Counted from the stretch's first letter, positions 1 through 7,591 are shown. The stretch: DNA of 15,475 nt from an uncultured Eubacterium sp. (GCA_900551775.1 URXI01000063.1:1-15475); one strand, 5' to 3'. Numbers and translations are program-made. The notes: generated by a model not told the origin, from the sequence alone.

Positions 1-3000
1 GGGGCCGCTTGCGGCCACGATATCGGAAAGTACGGCTGCCGAAAAAGTGAAGAGAAAAGAATCCCTTACTTACATTATTATTATACAGACTTATGTTACA
101 ACCGCTTTGAAATGCCCACGATTGGACATATCGCAGCCAACCACTCTACCTGGGATCTGGAACTGGAAAATCTGTCAGTCGAGTCCCTGCTGCTGATTTA
201 CGCTGACTTCAGAGTCAAAAGCAGCAGAAATGAACAAGGCGAAGAAATCGTCCACTTCTACAGCCTGGATCAGGCATTTGACGTCATCCTGAGCAAACTG
301 GATAATGTGGACGAAGCAAAGCGGCTGCGGTATCAGAAGGTCTATGACAAGCTGAAGGATTTCGAGAACTACATGATAGAGCGCGGCGTCGTGACGCAGC
401 TGCCGGCTGATTTCAGCGAAACTGTGAGCGAAGAGCCAAAGGCGGCAAAGCGGCAGATTGCGCTGCTTCACGGTGAAGAACTGGTAGATCAGTTGAAGTT
501 CAGCGCCATCGACCATAATATCCGTCTCATGAGCCGCTTTCACGAAGAAAGTGAATTCGCAAGCCTCATCGAAGCGGCCAGAAGCGAGCGGCAGTGGAAA
601 AACTTGCGTACCTATGTGAGCATATTTGATGAGTATTCCACGTACATGACGGAAAAACAGAAGCTGCTGACATTGAAATTTCTCTATGAGCTGCTGGTAC
701 ATAAGGAGAGCGACATCAGAAGCCAGGCGGCGGAAATCATGGGCAGGATGATTGCAGCCTTCAGCGAAGAATATAAGAAAGAGGTGCCGACGGACATCAC
801 TCTGCCTGACAGACTGGTGAACAACCTGACACTTTGGGAAAAGTATCTGCGTCTGATCATCTTCCCTGATTACAAGCTGACAGATCAACATAAGAAGTGG
901 ATCTCAAACACCTTGGACAGCTTTTGTAAAGCACTGCTGAGCCACTGCAAGTTATCCTGCAGGCACAATTACTTTGATATTCTGCAGAAGTTTTACATCC
1001 TGAACAGTTATGAGGAAGGAACAATCATGGTATTGCTTGATACTGCCATGGTCGTAGATCGGGCGATCTGTACACCTGGTTTTATTTTGCAGCTGAAGAT
1101 TTTTTTGAAAGAAGTATTTGGCGCTTACAGCAAAAGTGTGGACATTGCAGTGCTGAAAGCAAGCCGCCATTACTTTGACGAATATGATGAAGATCGGTAT
1201 GAGAAAGACATCAGAAATGTCATGGACATTCCTGAAGACGGTGAAGCCTTTGACGAAAATCTGGCGGCCATGTTTCTGGATGACTTGAAGACGGGCACGC
1301 CGTGGATACAGAAGGCAGCTAACATTTCCTTCATGTTGAAGCATGTGGAGCGTACAGCTGACAGAGGGCGCACCCTCCACGTTGCGACACATCTTGCCAA
1401 TCTGGTCAAGGTCAGTGAGACGATCACTGTGAGAAAAGCGGCGGGAGAGGGATTACTTTCCATTATCGGAAAGATGCCCCTGGAGCAGCGAAATGAACTG
1501 ACGGTGGAACTGTTTAACGGTTTGGAAATCGGAGACTACCAATTCTCCAAATACATCCCTGACTATCTGGGCATCATCATGCTCTACCTGCCGCCGAAGG
1601 AACTGGACGAGTCTATCGACGAATTACAGAAGATTTTGGAGACTGGCAATGAGAAGGCTGCTTCCTCCGTGATCAATACCCTGGGCGTCATGGTAGAAAA
1701 CTACAGCATCTATAAGGGGAAATTCATGGAGCCGACAGATGTGCGCGAAAAACGCAGATTCCGGCTGTTGAACCTGATTATCAAAGCTTTCGCAGGTTTC
1801 AACAACCTCTGTTCCCAGGAGGCTTTCTGGACCCTGGGCGTGCGCATCTTTGGCGGAGAGGTGTTGACGTTATCGGAGAAGACTGTGCTTTTCAAACACT
1901 GCTATAAGAAGATCATGACACTGCTCTATGAGAAAAAAGAGGGCGAACTGGATTTTTACAACGATGCAGCAGTATTGAACCACATTTACCGTTATATTTC
2001 ACAGCACCAGGCTGAGACAGGCAAGTTCGACTTTCCGCCTGTGAGAAAGGCGGCATTTTTCCCGGGAACTTTCGATCCATTCAGCCTGGGACATAAGGCT
2101 GTTGCGACCACCATACGCAATATGGGCTTTGAAGTTTACCTGGCGCTGGATGAATTTTCCTGGTCGAAGAATACTCAGCCAAGATTGCAGCGCCGAAAGA
2201 TTATGACCATGTCCGTAGCAGATGAAGACAATATCTTCATCTTTCCAGAGGATATTCCAGTCAATATCGCAAATCCTGCCGATATCAAACGTCTGAAGGA
2301 GACCTTTGCCGGAAAAGAACTGTACATTGCGGTGGGTACGGACGTCATCAAAAACGCTTCCTGCTATAAAGCGCCGCCGGAAGAGGATTCCATTCACTCG
2401 CTGAATCACATCGCCTTTGCCAGGGAATCTAATGAGCAGGGGAAAAGCCGCGGTGAGGAAAAACGTTATCCGATTAGCGGAGAAGTGATCAATCTGACTC
2501 TGAAAAAATATTATGAAGATATCAGTTCGACGCGTATCAGGGAGAATATCGACCTCAACCGGGATATTTCCAATTTGATCGATATCACAGCGCAGAACTA
2601 TATCTATGATAGAAATCTGTATTTGAGGGAGCCAGCCTATAAACATGTTCTGCAGGCAAAAGAAATTCGCATCAGTACCTATGAAGAGAGGCGTGCCGAC
2701 TGTCTTGCCCCTGTCAGAGAAGAACTGCTTCATAGAGGCTATCACCTGGATTGTCTGACTGCGTATCTGGAGCGTCCGGGCGTGCGTACCATTTACATCG
2801 AAAGTGGTGTGAGAACCAAAAAAATGGCGGCCTTTGCTGCTGCTCACAGGGTGGAAACCAGCCAGCTGCTTGCAGAATTTGAAGATCCTTCCATCGCGGC
2901 TCATGTCCGCGAGCGGGCTGCCGGCGGGATCGCTGTCATCGGAGCTTTCTTTTCCGGCAAAAATCGGACGATCTCTAACATCAACCAGATCATGCTGACG

Positions 3001-4134
3001 GAGATTCTGACAGAACTGCTCTCGAGGGATTTTGCCTACGTCGTCTACCATCCGGCAGACAAGGCGGGAATGAATCATAGAATTCTGGATGTCTTGCGCA
3101 AGCAGGGGTTTGTGAACATCGCAGAGCCGGGCAGTGAGCCAATCTATGCCGTAGATATGAAGTCGCCCATTGTCATTTTCCGGGATGTAGAAACGGTGAT
3201 TAAGAATCCGCTGAACAAAAATGCAGAGGTCCTGCGAGTCATCGATGAAGCCCACAGCAGGCTGCTCAGAGTGCTGACGGAAATTTACCACGGTCAGTTG
3301 GTTCTTTCCTTCAACACCAGCGCCATGCATCACAAGATCATCAACAAGGTAGCAGCACTGAATCAAGTTTCGGCAGAGACCGTCGGCAGCAAGAGAGGAC
3401 CATATATGTCGGTGCCTTTCGGCAAGACATTAGCTGAGGTGGTGGTGCCTAATACAGTGACGAAAGCGCTGCATACAGAAAAATACTTTTCCAGTGATCT
3501 CAGCCACTTTACCATTGCGGAGTCAAAGCACCACGCTGTTTTGGAGAATCAGGCTAAGACGATCAAATCCTTTGACCGGCCGATTATCCTCATCGATGAT
3601 CTGCTGCATAAAGGCCATCGGATGAATATTTTGGATCCGATATTGAAGGAAAATGACGTAGCGGTGGAAGAAATCATTGTCGGCGTTCTCACCGGCAACG
3701 CCAGAGATCTGATGACAGTGAGAAACAGGAGTGTGGAAAGTGCATATTTTCTGCCGACCTTAAAGACATGGCTCAATGAGCGAGATTGTTATCCGTTCAT
3801 CGGCGGCGACAGCATTGACAAGGAGAACGATGTATCTATGAATCTGGTTCTGCCATATACCTCTCCGGTATTTATCCGGGGTGGAGACGCTGATGCAGTT
3901 TTTGAATACTCCCGTGTCTGTCTGGAAAATGCGCGGGATATTCTGCAGGTATTAGAAAAAGAGTATCAGGCTACTTTTGAGAGGAAACTGACACTGAAGC
4001 GATTGGGCGAAGTCATTACCTATCCGAGAAGACCTGACGTGGGAGAGGGCATCAGTTACGATGAGAATCTGGCCCCGTCTGTATATGTGGAAAACGATAT
4101 AGAGAAACTGATCAGGCTGCGTTATAAACGATAG
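1..4134 (+). CDS. Multidomain HD-hydrolase / NadD-like nucleotidyltransferase / PRTase-like protein, 5'-truncated by the window
   Basis: The frame is open from base 1 (1377 codons in the window), so the true start lies upstream. The first internal ATG, at 112, falls inside the HD domain and is not a credible start. Seen, in window codons: an HD phosphohydrolase-like domain (HD at 6-7 in GHDIGK, H43, H48, D69); a long helical, HEAT-like region (about 150-680); a nucleotidyltransferase domain of the NadD/cytidylyltransferase superfamily with GTFDPFSLGH at 689-698 and ISSTRIR at 841-847; a stretch about 925-1060 that could be a GNAT-like fold; and a phosphoribosyltransferase-like loop IILIDDLLHKGH at 1195-1206. 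Known: GTFDPxxxGH plus ISSTxIR bind nucleotide in adenylyl/cytidylyl transfer, and HD domains usually hydrolyse phosphoesters. The overall function is unknown to me; a nucleotide or NAD-type cofactor reaction is inference. It stops 9 bp before the LDH-like gene, so it is co-transcribed. The NadD-like and HD calls are firm, the GNAT call is weak. Confidence 0.85.
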   Translation, partial: GAACGHDIGKYGCRKSEEKRIPYLHYYYTDLCYNRFEMPTIGHIAANHSTWDLELENLSVESLLLIYADFRVKSSRNEQGEEIVHFYSLDQAFDVILSKLDNVDEAKRLRYQKVYDKLKDFENYMIERGVVTQLPADFSETVSEEPKAAKRQIALLHGEELVDQLKFSAIDHNIRLMSRFHEESEFASLIEAARSERQWKNLRTYVSIFDEYSTYMTEKQKLLTLKFLYELLVHKESDIRSQAAEIMGRMIAAFSEEYKKEVPTDITLPDRLVNNLTLWEKYLRLIIFPDYKLTDQHKKWISNTLDSFCKALLSHCKLSCRHNYFDILQKFYILNSYEEGTIMVLLDTAMVVDRAICTPGFILQLKIFLKEVFGAYSKSVDIAVLKASRHYFDEYDEDRYEKDIRNVMDIPEDGEAFDENLAAMFLDDLKTGTPWIQKAANISFMLKHVERTADRGRTLHVATHLANLVKVSETITVRKAAGEGLLSIIGKMPLEQRNELTVELFNGLEIGDYQFSKYIPDYLGIIMLYLPPKELDESIDELQKILETGNEKAASSVINTLGVMVENYSIYKGKFMEPTDVREKRRFRLLNLIIKAFAGFNNLCSQEAFWTLGVRIFGGEVLTLSEKTVLFKHCYKKIMTLLYEKKEGELDFYNDAAVLNHIYRYISQHQAETGKFDFPPVRKAAFFPGTFDPFSLGHKAVATTIRNMGFEVYLALDEFSWSKNTQPRLQRRKIMTMSVADEDNIFIFPEDIPVNIANPADIKRLKETFAGKELYIAVGTDVIKNASCYKAPPEEDSIHSLNHIAFARESNEQGKSRGEEKRYPISGEVINLTLKKYYEDISSTRIRENIDLNRDISNLIDITAQNYIYDRNLYLREPAYKHVLQAKEIRISTYEERRADCLAPVREELLHRGYHLDCLTAYLERPGVRTIYIESGVRTKKMAAFAAAHRVETSQLLAEFEDPSIAAHVRERAAGGIAVIGAFFSGKNRTISNINQIMLTEILTELLSRDFAYVVYHPADKAGMNHRILDVLRKQGFVNIAEPGSEPIYAVDMKSPIVIFRDVETVIKNPLNKNAEVLRVIDEAHSRLLRVLTEIYHGQLVLSFNTSAMHHKIINKVAALNQVSAETVGSKRGPYMSVPFGKTLAEVVVPNTVTKALHTEKYFSSDLSHFTIAESKHHAVLENQAKTIKSFDRPIILIDDLLHKGHRMNILDPILKENDVAVEEIIVGVLTGNARDLMTVRNRSVESAYFLPTLKTWLNERDCYPFIGGDSIDKENDVSMNLVLPYTSPVFIRGGDADAVFEYSRVCLENARDILQVLEKEYQATFERKLTLKRLGEVITYPRRPDVGEGISYDENLAPSVYVENDIEKLIRLRYKR

Positions 4135-4143
4135 AGGGAAAAA

Positions 4144-5115
4144 ATGAAAAGAATTGAAGATTTATTGAAGGATGCGGGGATTGAGGGCGGACTTTCTCTC
4201 AAGGGCTGTCCCGTGAATTTACGAGAAAAAAACAGAGTCAATTTGTTAGCCTTGGGAGATGTAGGCACGACGGTTTTGATCGGTCTCAGGCTGCTGGGCA
4301 GCGATGTGATCTCTGAGATCGGTATCTGCGACATTCATGAACCAAATATGGTTCGCTGTGAAGAGGAAATCAATCAGATCAATTATCCTTTTGGCATGGC
4401 AGAGCTTCCTGTCGTCAGAATGATCAGGGAAAAAGACCTCTTTGACTGTGATGTCCTGATTTTCTGTGCCAGCAAAGGGGTGCCGCCCATCGGCGCAGAG
4501 GGCGATGTGAGAATGGCGCAGCTTGCCGCCAATCGGGAAATCATCAGCCGCTACGGGAAACTGGCAAAAGATAGCGCCTTTGGCGGTTTGGTCGCTGTGG
4601 TCAGCGTCCCGGTAGACCCGCTGTGCAGGGCTTTTCTCTCCAGCGCGGGTTTGCGGCCTTCCCAGGTGCAGGGATACGGCCTGGGCGTCATGAACGCCCG
4701 TGCGCTGTATTTTGCAGAGAAAGACCAGAGGCTGTATCATTACGCCAGTGAGGGGCGCGCTTTTGGCCCCCACGGAGAAGATCTGATCATCGCAGACAGT
4801 GTGACCGCCTATGACGATCAATTGTCGAGGGAGCTGACCGATCTGACTGTCAGTGCTAACATGCGAGTGCGGGAGCTGGGATTCAAACCTTATATCGCAC
4901 CCGCCCTGTCTTCTGCCGCCATCTCCATTTTGTTGACACTGCGGGGAGAATGGCATTACAGTTCCCTCTACCTTGGCAATGAAGAGGAGGGGGCTTTTAT
5001 GGGCATGAAGAATAGAATGGGAACAGAAGGACCAGAATATGAAGATATACCCCTCTGCGAAGAACTGTACGGGCGCATCAAAAACGCTTATGACAACTTG
5101 TGTAAAATCAAATAA
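4144..5115 (+). CDS. Lactate/malate dehydrogenase-fold protein with divergent active site
   Basis: A 323-residue protein of the LDH/MDH superfamily. Seen: an N-terminal Rossmann loop GDVGTT at 38-43 after a short leader; an acidic residue D63 at the end of the second strand, suited to NAD binding; R123 in a segment that lines up with the substrate-loop arginine of LDH; SVPVDPL at 154-160 in place of the usual NPVD; and GPHGE with H210 at the position of the catalytic histidine. The family pattern LDxxR, which supplies the Asp of the His-Asp relay, reads GVMNAR (181-186), so the Asp appears to be missing. The substrate is unknown. A GAGGG site lies 5 nt before the ATG. It is second in an operon, 9 bp after the multidomain gene and 21 bp before the flavoprotein, which suggests a redox step on whatever the large protein handles (inference). 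Confidence 0.75.
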   Translation: MKRIEDLLKDAGIEGGLSLKGCPVNLREKNRVNLLALGDVGTTVLIGLRLLGSDVISEIGICDIHEPNMVRCEEEINQINYPFGMAELPVVRMIREKDLFDCDVLIFCASKGVPPIGAEGDVRMAQLAANREIISRYGKLAKDSAFGGLVAVVSVPVDPLCRAFLSSAGLRPSQVQGYGLGVMNARALYFAEKDQRLYHYASEGRAFGPHGEDLIIADSVTAYDDQLSRELTDLTVSANMRVRELGFKPYIAPALSSAAISILLTLRGEWHYSSLYLGNEEEGAFMGMKNRMGTEGPEYEDIPLCEELYGRIKNAYDNLCKIK

Positions 5116-5136
5116 AAGATAAAAGAGGCGAAATCA

Positions 5137-6186
5137 ATGCTAACTGTAATCAAACCTTTCTGCAATGAATTTCATAGAGAAAACAGAATGGATCAGATCC
5201 TCTCAAATGCCCTTGCGGGCGTTGAAACAGAATATCTGCTCACGGCTGAAGAAATCGAGGCCTGTGATCTTCGCGGCAGAAAAATTCTCTTTGCCGTCTG
5301 CCTGTCCGAGGCGGGAATCAATTTGGAATATTACAGGATTTTGGAGTATTTCAGAAGGAAACCGGACTGTCTGACGGGCTGCTGCGGTGCAGTCATCGTC
5401 GATGGAAGCGGGGAGCTTTTTACCAAAAGCCTGGCCCGCAGACTGGTTTTTTCGGCCAATGCGGCAGGATGTGCATTTATTGGAAGACCCATGGTGGAAG
5501 CCACTGGTTCCCTCTACAACTTCAAGACCATGAGCAGAGTGCTCGGGCTGGATCTGCTGGAAACTTATCAGAACTTGACAGAACGCCTCATAAAACGCCT
5601 GCTCGATTTTGAAATGCTCAAAATACGTCATCCCAAAGTTCTCGCCGTTCATGCCAGCAGCCGGAAGACTTCTAACAGTCTTTTGCTCTGGGAAAATATA
5701 AAGAATCGGCTGGATGAATCTATAGAAGTCACAGAGATTTCTCTGCGCAACGGACAGATGCTGGACTGCAGAGGCTGCAAATACGAGGAATGCATGCATT
5801 TTGGCGAAAAGGGAAGCTGTTTCTACGGAGGTATCATGGTGGAGCAGGTGTATCCTGCTATCATCCAGTGCGACTGCCTGGTGATGATCTGTCCCAACTA
5901 CAACGATGCCGTCAGTGCAAATATCACAGCCTTTATCAACAGACTGACGGCAGTGTTCCGCACCCACGATTTTTCAAAGAAAAAGATCTTTGCCCTGGTG
6001 ATATCAGGTTACAGCGGAGGAGACATCGTGGCGGAACAGATTCTCAGCGCCATGAATTTTAATAAGAACTTCATCCTGCCTGCCAAATTCGCCCTGGTGG
6101 AGACGGCAAACGATCCCGGCAGTATTTTAGATGTGGAAGGATTGGATGAGAAGGTTGAGAAATTTGCGCTTCGGATTCGGCGATAG
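5137..6186 (+). CDS. Flavodoxin-fold NAD(P)H-dependent FMN oxidoreductase-like flavoprotein
   Basis: A 349-residue protein in two halves. The C-terminal half (about 166-349) looks like the NADPH-dependent FMN reductase/flavodoxin fold: strand KVLAVHASSR (167-176), followed by KTSNS as the FMN phosphate loop, and a downstream CPNYND segment (262-267). Cysteines C211, C214, C219 and C228 (CxxC-x4-C-x8-C) sit where iron-sulfur flavoproteins carry a cluster, so an Fe-S centre is possible but unproven. The N-terminal half (about 45-150) has its own Cys-rich segment (C78, C82, C83, C112) and also resembles part of a flavodoxin-like domain. It is likely a cytoplasmic electron-transfer enzyme. It is the last gene of the operon, after the LDH-like protein; an AGAGGCG site precedes its ATG. 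The electron acceptor and substrate are unknown. Confidence 0.75.
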   Translation: MLTVIKPFCNEFHRENRMDQILSNALAGVETEYLLTAEEIEACDLRGRKILFAVCLSEAGINLEYYRILEYFRRKPDCLTGCCGAVIVDGSGELFTKSLARRLVFSANAAGCAFIGRPMVEATGSLYNFKTMSRVLGLDLLETYQNLTERLIKRLLDFEMLKIRHPKVLAVHASSRKTSNSLLLWENIKNRLDESIEVTEISLRNGQMLDCRGCKYEECMHFGEKGSCFYGGIMVEQVYPAIIQCDCLVMICPNYNDAVSANITAFINRLTAVFRTHDFSKKKIFALVISGYSGGDIVAEQILSAMNFNKNFILPAKFALVETANDPGSILDVEGLDEKVEKFALRIRR

Positions 6187-6339
6187 ATAAATCATAAATA
6201 AAGAAAAGAAGATAGATTTTTCCCAATGTCATGCTGATGGGGCATTGGCTGCAGTTCAACCCATCTTAAATACAGCATAGACTCTATGGCTTTTATTCGT
6301 AGTGTTCAATAATAGCAGAAACAGAGGGCTTACATAAAG

Positions 6340-6372
6340 AATATTTTGAATTAATTAAATATTTTGAATATT
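6340..6372 (+). repeat. 12-bp direct repeat with palindromic half, probable operator
   Basis: AATATTTTGAAT occurs at 6340-6351 and again at 6358-6369, 18 bp apart. The second copy extends to a perfect inverted repeat AATATT-TTG-AATATT (6358-6372). The pair abuts the -35 box at 6375, a typical place for an activator site or for curved UP-type DNA. The sequence is AT-rich, so some of the repetition could be chance. Confidence 0.5.
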
Positions 6373-6374
6373 AC

Positions 6375-6403
6375 TTGACAATGATTGGGATATGATTTAT
6401 TAT
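6375..6403 (+). promoter_or_regulatory. Sigma-A promoter of the AT-rich membrane-protein gene
   Basis: A perfect -35 TTGACA (6375-6380) and a 17-bp spacer lead to -10 TATTAT (6398-6403, 5 of 6 consensus). Transcription would start near 6410, giving a leader of about 78 nt. That leader opens with an 11-bp inverted repeat ACGTA-T-TACGT (6416-6426). Confidence 0.8.
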
Positions 6404-6487
6404 AACTATAGAGGTACGTATTACGTCAGGGACACGTTATACGAAAGTTGGTGAGCAAACTTCATAATTAAAGGAAGGGGGATAAAA

Positions 6488-6910
6488 TTGATTGCCTTCA
6501 TTAGCATGACATTGTTTATGGTTGGATTGCTTACTTTTTCGCAGTGGGGGAATATGGGCGCTATTGTTCAAACCTGTATTATGATTGTTCTCACTGGAGA
6601 AATTATAAGAGTTCAATATAGAAGGACTAGGTTAAAATATCAAGAAATATATAAAACATTTAATTATAAGCTGTTTGATATATTAGTTCTTATCCCTGCA
6701 GTATTTCTGATTTCGGTAGTCTGCTATATTCCGGGCTATAAATGGATAAATATCTTAGCCTTAATAGGTTTAGTCATAGTACATTTTATTGGCATTGTTC
6801 ATATTGATGAAGATAAGACGCTGAGAAAAAAGTATATTGGTTTTGATATATATATATGTATATGCCTACTTTTACTATTGAAATATCAGGGGCCACTCAG
6901 CATAATATGA
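6488..6910 (+). CDS. Small AT-rich integral membrane protein of unknown function
   Basis: A 140-residue protein with about four or five hydrophobic segments (roughly residues 2-20, 24-40, 62-84, 87-107 and 118-136) and a basic stretch QYRRTRLKYQ after the second, which suggests a cytoplasmic loop. I do not recognise the family. The TTG start at 6488 is supported by AAGGAAGGGGG ending 7 nt upstream; the next in-frame ATG (6506) has no comparable site. Base and codon use (many ATA, TTA, AAA) is much more AT-rich than in the flanking genes, which hints at recent acquisition or weak selection. It is a single-gene unit, with a strong promoter at 6375 and a terminator at 6975. Confidence 0.7.
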   Translation: MIAFISMTLFMVGLLTFSQWGNMGAIVQTCIMIVLTGEIIRVQYRRTRLKYQEIYKTFNYKLFDILVLIPAVFLISVVCYIPGYKWINILALIGLVIVHFIGIVHIDEDKTLRKKYIGFDIYICICLLLLLKYQGPLSII

Positions 6911-6974
6911 TTTTTAACTAAGACATCATTGGACAATTGCTTTCGTAGCGGAAAAAATAGTCTGAATTATATAT

Positions 6975-7022
6975 AAAAGAACCCCGATTTATGATACGCA
7001 ATCATAAATCGGGGTTCTTTTT
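6975..7022. terminator. Bidirectional rho-independent terminator
   Basis: A perfect 21-bp inverted repeat (6975-6995 with 7001-7021) encloses a 5-nt loop. The core is ACCCCGATTTATGAT. It has an A-run on the left and a T-run on the right, so it works on both strands. It serves the membrane-protein gene (+) and the convergent 78-residue gene (-). Confidence 0.95.
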
Positions 7023-7051
7023 AAGAAATTGTTTTTTCACAATCCCTTTTA

Positions 7052-7288
7052 TTAGTTCATCATCTTTGTCTGATATGTGAAGTCTTTGATGCCTTCTTTG
7101 ATCTTGTTCATCTGCTGTCCGATGAAGCTCTCGATTTCTTTCTCGGATACTTCAACGTCGTTTTTCTCTGCGTACTGGATCATGAAATTTCTGATGACAG
7201 CGAAATCTACGTCTCTGTCTACAAAACGGACAGCGCCGTTTGCGCTCGCCTGGCTAAAAGCTCTCTTTAACATTACTTCTTTACTCAT
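7052..7288 (-). CDS. 78-residue hypothetical protein behind a sigma-54-type promoter
   Basis: The protein begins MSKEVMLKRAFSQ and ends TYQTKMMN. It is soluble, charged and mostly helical in appearance (EVSEKEIESFIGQQMNKIKE), with no signal peptide or membrane segment. I do not recognise the family. The start is set by a GGAGG site at 7297-7301, 8 nt upstream of the ATG at 7288. A longer reading from 7309 would place this ribosome site inside the coding sequence and is unlikely. The gene is a single unit, ending at the shared terminator at 6975-7022, and diverges from dsdA. The promoter type suggests expression under the control of an enhancer-binding activator, as is common for amino-acid catabolism in Clostridia (inference). 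Confidence 0.75.
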   Translation of the reverse strand: MSKEVMLKRAFSQASANGAVRFVDRDVDFAVIRNFMIQYAEKNDVEVSEKEIESFIGQQMNKIKEGIKDFTYQTKMMN

Positions 7289-7331
7289 TTTTCTTACCTC
7301 CGACACCATTTTTCTATTTGCCTATACATAA

Positions 7332-7350
7332 AGCATAAACCGTGCCAAAT
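7332..7350 (-). promoter_or_regulatory. Sigma-54 (-24/-12) promoter of the 78-residue gene
   Basis: Read on the minus strand, the site is TTGGCACGGTTTATGC. The sigma-54 consensus is YTGGCACG-N4-TTGCW; only one position differs (A for the first T of TTGC). The invariant GG (7346-7345) and GC (7334-7333) are exactly 12 bp apart, as required. The predicted start is near 7321, about 32 nt before the ATG. Confidence 0.75.
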
Positions 7351-7386
7351 TTATGAAATATATAGAAATATTTGGATAAAAAATTT

Positions 7387-7441
7387 AATTGCTTGGAATT
7401 GCAAGGGGTTTCGACGATAAGTTTTTTGCGTAATTGCAAGG
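7387..7441. repeat. Three AATTGC(TT/AA)GG boxes, candidate upstream activator sites
   Basis: AATTGCTTGG (7387-7396), AATTGCAAGG (7397-7406) and AATTGCAAGG (7432-7441). The first two, read together, contain CTTG-GAATTG-CAAG, an imperfect palindrome. They lie about 65-120 bp upstream of the predicted start of the 78-residue gene, the usual range for enhancer-binding-protein sites, and also upstream of dsdA. Function is inferred from position. Confidence 0.5.
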
Positions 7442-7546
7442 AATCAGACGGGTGCTTGTAGATTTTGTGAAAAAATGAACCAAAAATGGGTCAAAAAGCG
7501 AACCGGTTTCTCACAAATGGAACTTTTTTTTTCTGATGTTTTAGTG

Positions 7547-7552
7547 TATAAT
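7547..7552 (+). promoter_or_regulatory. -10 box of the dsdA promoter
   Basis: A perfect TATAAT, with only a T-run at the -35 spacing and hence no clear -35. It is 39 bp upstream of the dsdA start. The weak -35 suggests activator help or a weak promoter. Confidence 0.55.
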
Positions 7553-7591
7553 GGAAAAAGACTCTTTAGCGATGGAGAAGGGAGAGTACGT

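Larger units (their letters stand above)
6187..6487. other. Intergenic region between the flavoprotein operon and the membrane-protein gene
   Basis: This 301-bp AT-rich gap holds the direct-repeat/palindrome block, promoter and leader listed separately. From 6187 to about 6339 I see no gene. A weak inverted pair (CCAATG near 6224, CATTGG near 6243) has no T-run behind it, so I do not call it the operon's terminator. Confidence 0.6.

Noticed and set aside
1999..3366. 455-codon open frame on the minus strand
   Set aside because: It lies wholly inside the large + gene, antisense to its recognisable nucleotidyltransferase region, and its translation shows no domain. A shadow frame.
4246..5967. 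Long minus-strand frames (4246-4956 and 5203-5967)
   Set aside because: They are antisense to the LDH-fold and flavoprotein genes, have no recognisable motifs and are explained by codon bias of the + genes.
6223..6249. CCAATG/CATTGG inverted repeat after the flavoprotein gene, considered as a terminator
   Set aside because: Only 6 bp of stem with a 14-nt loop and no T-run after it.
7289..7309. Seven-residue extension of the 78-residue protein
   Set aside because: It would place the GGAGG ribosome site inside the coding sequence; ATG 7288 is correctly spaced from it.
7421..7430. TTTTTTGCG as the -12 element of a second sigma-54 promoter facing dsdA
   Set aside because: The bases 12 bp upstream are GA, not GG, so the invariant -24 element is missing.
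7475..7591. N-terminal extension of dsdA from ATG 7475
   Set aside because: It crosses the TATAAT box at 7547, lacks a good ribosome site and is not part of the DsdA family N-terminus.
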